DNA from: Actinomycetes bacterium
Lineage (GTDB): Bacteria; Actinomycetota; Acidimicrobiia; Acidimicrobiales; Palsa-688
DNA length: 8,038 bases
Assembly: GCA_021816565.1 (NCBI GenBank)
Contig: JAKAXN010000199.1
Coordinates: 1-8,038 of the forward strand
Direction: 5' to 3'
Shown: positions 6,679-8,038 of the stretch, in pieces
Position numbering within the stretch: the first letter of the stretch is position 1
Layout of the letters: each line of letters begins with the position of its first letter
Translations under genes and position numbers: made by a program
Notes under the pieces: generated by a model
Told to the model about the DNA's origin: nothing
What the model saw: the letters and a program-made list of their open reading frames with translations, nothing else
Database searches by the model: none

Positions 6679-6783
6679 GCAGCGAATCCTATCCAGCCCG
6701 CGGGACAGTTACGAGAGTTGAACTCGCAAAAGGTGTTGCGCCCATCAATCGCATGAGCCAGGATGGGGCGGGGAGGTGTCGCC
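6679..6783. promoter_or_regulatory. Divergent promoter region of tetR and the sulfatase gene
   Basis: These 105 bp lie between the two divergent start codons and must carry at least the tetR and sulfatase promoters. The centre (about 6705-6750) is clearly more AT-rich than its surroundings, as expected for promoters in GC-rich DNA. I cannot name -35/-10 boxes with confidence; TTGAAC at 6718-6723 is one -35-like candidate for the plus strand, without a good -10 partner. Sulfatase ribosome-binding site: GGGAGG at 6771-6776, 7 nt before ATG. Confidence 0.6.
6715..6725. promoter_or_regulatory. Candidate operator GAGTT-G-AACTC
   Basis: A perfect 5-1-5 inverted repeat in the tetR-sulfatase divergent region, in its AT-rich centre and overlapping the -35-like TTGAAC. 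TetR dimers bind palindromes of this general kind, though usually somewhat longer. Short palindromes also occur by chance, so the assignment is tentative. Confidence 0.4.
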
Positions 6784-8038
6784 ATGACCCGAGGTGAGCG
6801 GTTCGAGGGCACGATCGGCCGTACGGTCGCGGAGTCACGCCCCTGGTTCGACGAACCGCCCCATCCCGGCGAGGGCGCTCCTGATGTGGTGATGATCCTC
6901 CTCGACGACACGGGCTTCGCCCAGCTGGGCTGCTACGGGTCCGACATCGATACCCCGAATACGGATGCCCTGGCCGCGGGTGGCCTGCGCTTCACCAACT
7001 TCCACGTCACACCCCTGTGCTCGCCCACCCGGGCCGCCCTCCTCACCGGTCGGTCCAACCATGCGGTCGGGATGCGGTCGGTGTCGAACTTCCGGACCGG
7101 CTTTCCGAACCAGCTCGGCCACGTCTCCAACCATGCGGCGACCGTGGCCGAGGTGCTGCACGACGCCGGCTACGCCACCTTCGCGGTGGGCAAGTGGCAC
7201 CTGGCGCCGATGGAGCAGTGCTCGGCCGCCGGCCCATTCGACCAGTGGCCACTGGCTCGCGGCTTCGACCGCTACTACGGCTTCCTGGAGGGCGAGACCG
7301 ACCAGTTCCATCCGGAGCTGGTGGCCGACAACCACCCGGTGCTGCCGGAGCGGGGCCCCGAAGACGGCTACCACTTGTCGGAGGACCTGGTGGACCGGGC
7401 CGTGGGCATGATCGCCGACTCCATCGGCGTCCGACCCGACCGGCCCTTCTTCTGCTACCTGGCGTTCGGGGCGACCCACGCCCCGCATCAGGCGCCACCG
7501 GCATACCTGGCCAAGTACCGGGGTCGCTACGACGAGGGGTGGGACGTGGTGCGCGAGCGGTGGTACCGGCGCCAGATCGACCTCGGCGTCATACCGCCCG
7601 CAACGGTGCTGTCCCCCCACAACCCGGGCGTCCGGCCGTGGGCTGATCTGTCGGACAACGAGCGACGGCTGGCAGCGCGCCTGCAGGAGGCCTTCGCCGC
7701 CTTCCTCGACCACACCGACGATCAGATCGGCCGCTTCGTCGACGGTCTGCGCCGCCTCGGTCGGCTCGACAACACGATCCTCGTCCTGCTCGCCGACAAC
7801 GGCGCGTCGCAGGAGGGGGGCCCGTACGGGGTGCTCCACGAAATGAAGTTCTTCAACGGGATCATCGAGTCGCCCGACGACGCCGTTGCCCGCCTCGACG
7901 ACATCGGCGGTCCCGACAGCCACACCAACTACCCCTGGGGCTGGGCCCAGTGCGGCAACACCCCGTACCGCTGGTACAAACAGAACACCCACGAGGGGGG
8001 CGTGCACGTCCCCATGATCGTGCACTGGCCGGCCGGCG
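6784..8038 (+). CDS. Arylsulfatase, type I formylglycine-dependent (partial, C-terminus off the right edge)
   Basis: The first 418 codons of a sulfatase that hydrolyses sulfate esters. Visible active-site parts: metal-binding D41-D42 in VVMILLDDTGFAQLGCYG, the nucleophile C79 in CSPTR (CxPxR motif, oxidised to formylglycine by the FGE enzyme), K137 and H139 in GKWHL, H232 in ATHAPH, D338-N339 in LADNGAS, and K399 in YKQNTHEGG. Several blocks (FAQLGCYGSDI, SAAGPFDQWPLARGF, NTPYRWYK, PMIVHWPAG) recall the large AtsA/AtsD-type arylsulfatases of mycobacteria and pseudomonads, which are about 530-790 residues, so a third or more is probably missing. No signal peptide is seen at the N-terminus (MTRGERFEGTIGR), suggesting a cytoplasmic enzyme. 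The start is well supported by GGGAGG 7 nt upstream. Its natural substrate is unknown. The divergent TetR gene is its likely regulator. Confidence 0.93.
   Translation, partial: MTRGERFEGTIGRTVAESRPWFDEPPHPGEGAPDVVMILLDDTGFAQLGCYGSDIDTPNTDALAAGGLRFTNFHVTPLCSPTRAALLTGRSNHAVGMRSVSNFRTGFPNQLGHVSNHAATVAEVLHDAGYATFAVGKWHLAPMEQCSAAGPFDQWPLARGFDRYYGFLEGETDQFHPELVADNHPVLPERGPEDGYHLSEDLVDRAVGMIADSIGVRPDRPFFCYLAFGATHAPHQAPPAYLAKYRGRYDEGWDVVRERWYRRQIDLGVIPPATVLSPHNPGVRPWADLSDNERRLAARLQEAFAAFLDHTDDQIGRFVDGLRRLGRLDNTILVLLADNGASQEGGPYGVLHEMKFFNGIIESPDDAVARLDDIGGPDSHTNYPWGWAQCGNTPYRWYKQNTHEGGVHVPMIVHWPAG

Noticed and set aside
5828..6756. Plus-strand 205-codon ORFs (5828-6445 and 6139-6756)
   Set aside because: Antisense to tetR and the modA remnant, which have recognisable domains; no family features in the plus frames.
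6835..8025. 396-codon ORF on the minus strand opposite the sulfatase
   Set aside because: It lies fully antisense to a clear sulfatase with all active-site motifs and has the low-complexity composition of GC-rich shadow frames.

Overview
The window is GC-rich DNA whose codon use, long antisense ORFs and protein families point to an actinobacterium. The GYWLVASDGG-type surface repeats at the left edge suggest the class Acidimicrobiia, but this is an inference, not something proven here. Four protein-coding blocks and one complete insertion sequence account for nearly all of it.

Layout: (1) 1-575, minus strand: the N-terminal part of a secreted repeat protein that leaves the window on the left. 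It has a clear signal peptide and 42-residue repeats, two of which are almost identical at the DNA level. (2) 576-807: divergent intergenic region. (3) 808-4359, plus: one very long gene for a fused full-length ABC exporter (TMD-NBD-TMD-NBD), with one consensus and one degenerate ATP site. (4) 4434-5771: an intact IS3-family insertion sequence with imperfect 29-bp terminal inverted repeats, a 3-bp GAT target duplication, orfA, and a DD(35)E orfB in the -1 frame. (5) 5753-6058, minus: what looks like the C-terminal third of a molybdate-binding protein (ModA), without its N-terminal part; its present stop codon lies inside the right end of the IS. (6) 6061-6678, minus: a TetR-family regulator. 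(7) 6784-8038, plus: an arylsulfatase with the CSPTR formylglycine motif, divergent from the TetR gene and running off the right edge.

How the pieces work together: the TetR gene and the sulfatase face away from each other across 105 bp that hold a small inverted repeat, so the regulator probably controls the sulfatase, itself, or both. The ABC exporter stands alone as a transcription unit; its substrate cannot be read from sequence. The stretch between exporter and regulator has been reshaped: a modA gene lost its front part, and an IS3 element inserted next to its tail. I see no phage, CRISPR, toxin-antitoxin or defence system, and nothing that convincingly amounts to a new multi-gene system. 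The points most worth following are the reversed asymmetry of the exporter's ATP sites, the modA remnant, the fresh-looking IS, and the near-identical surface repeats.
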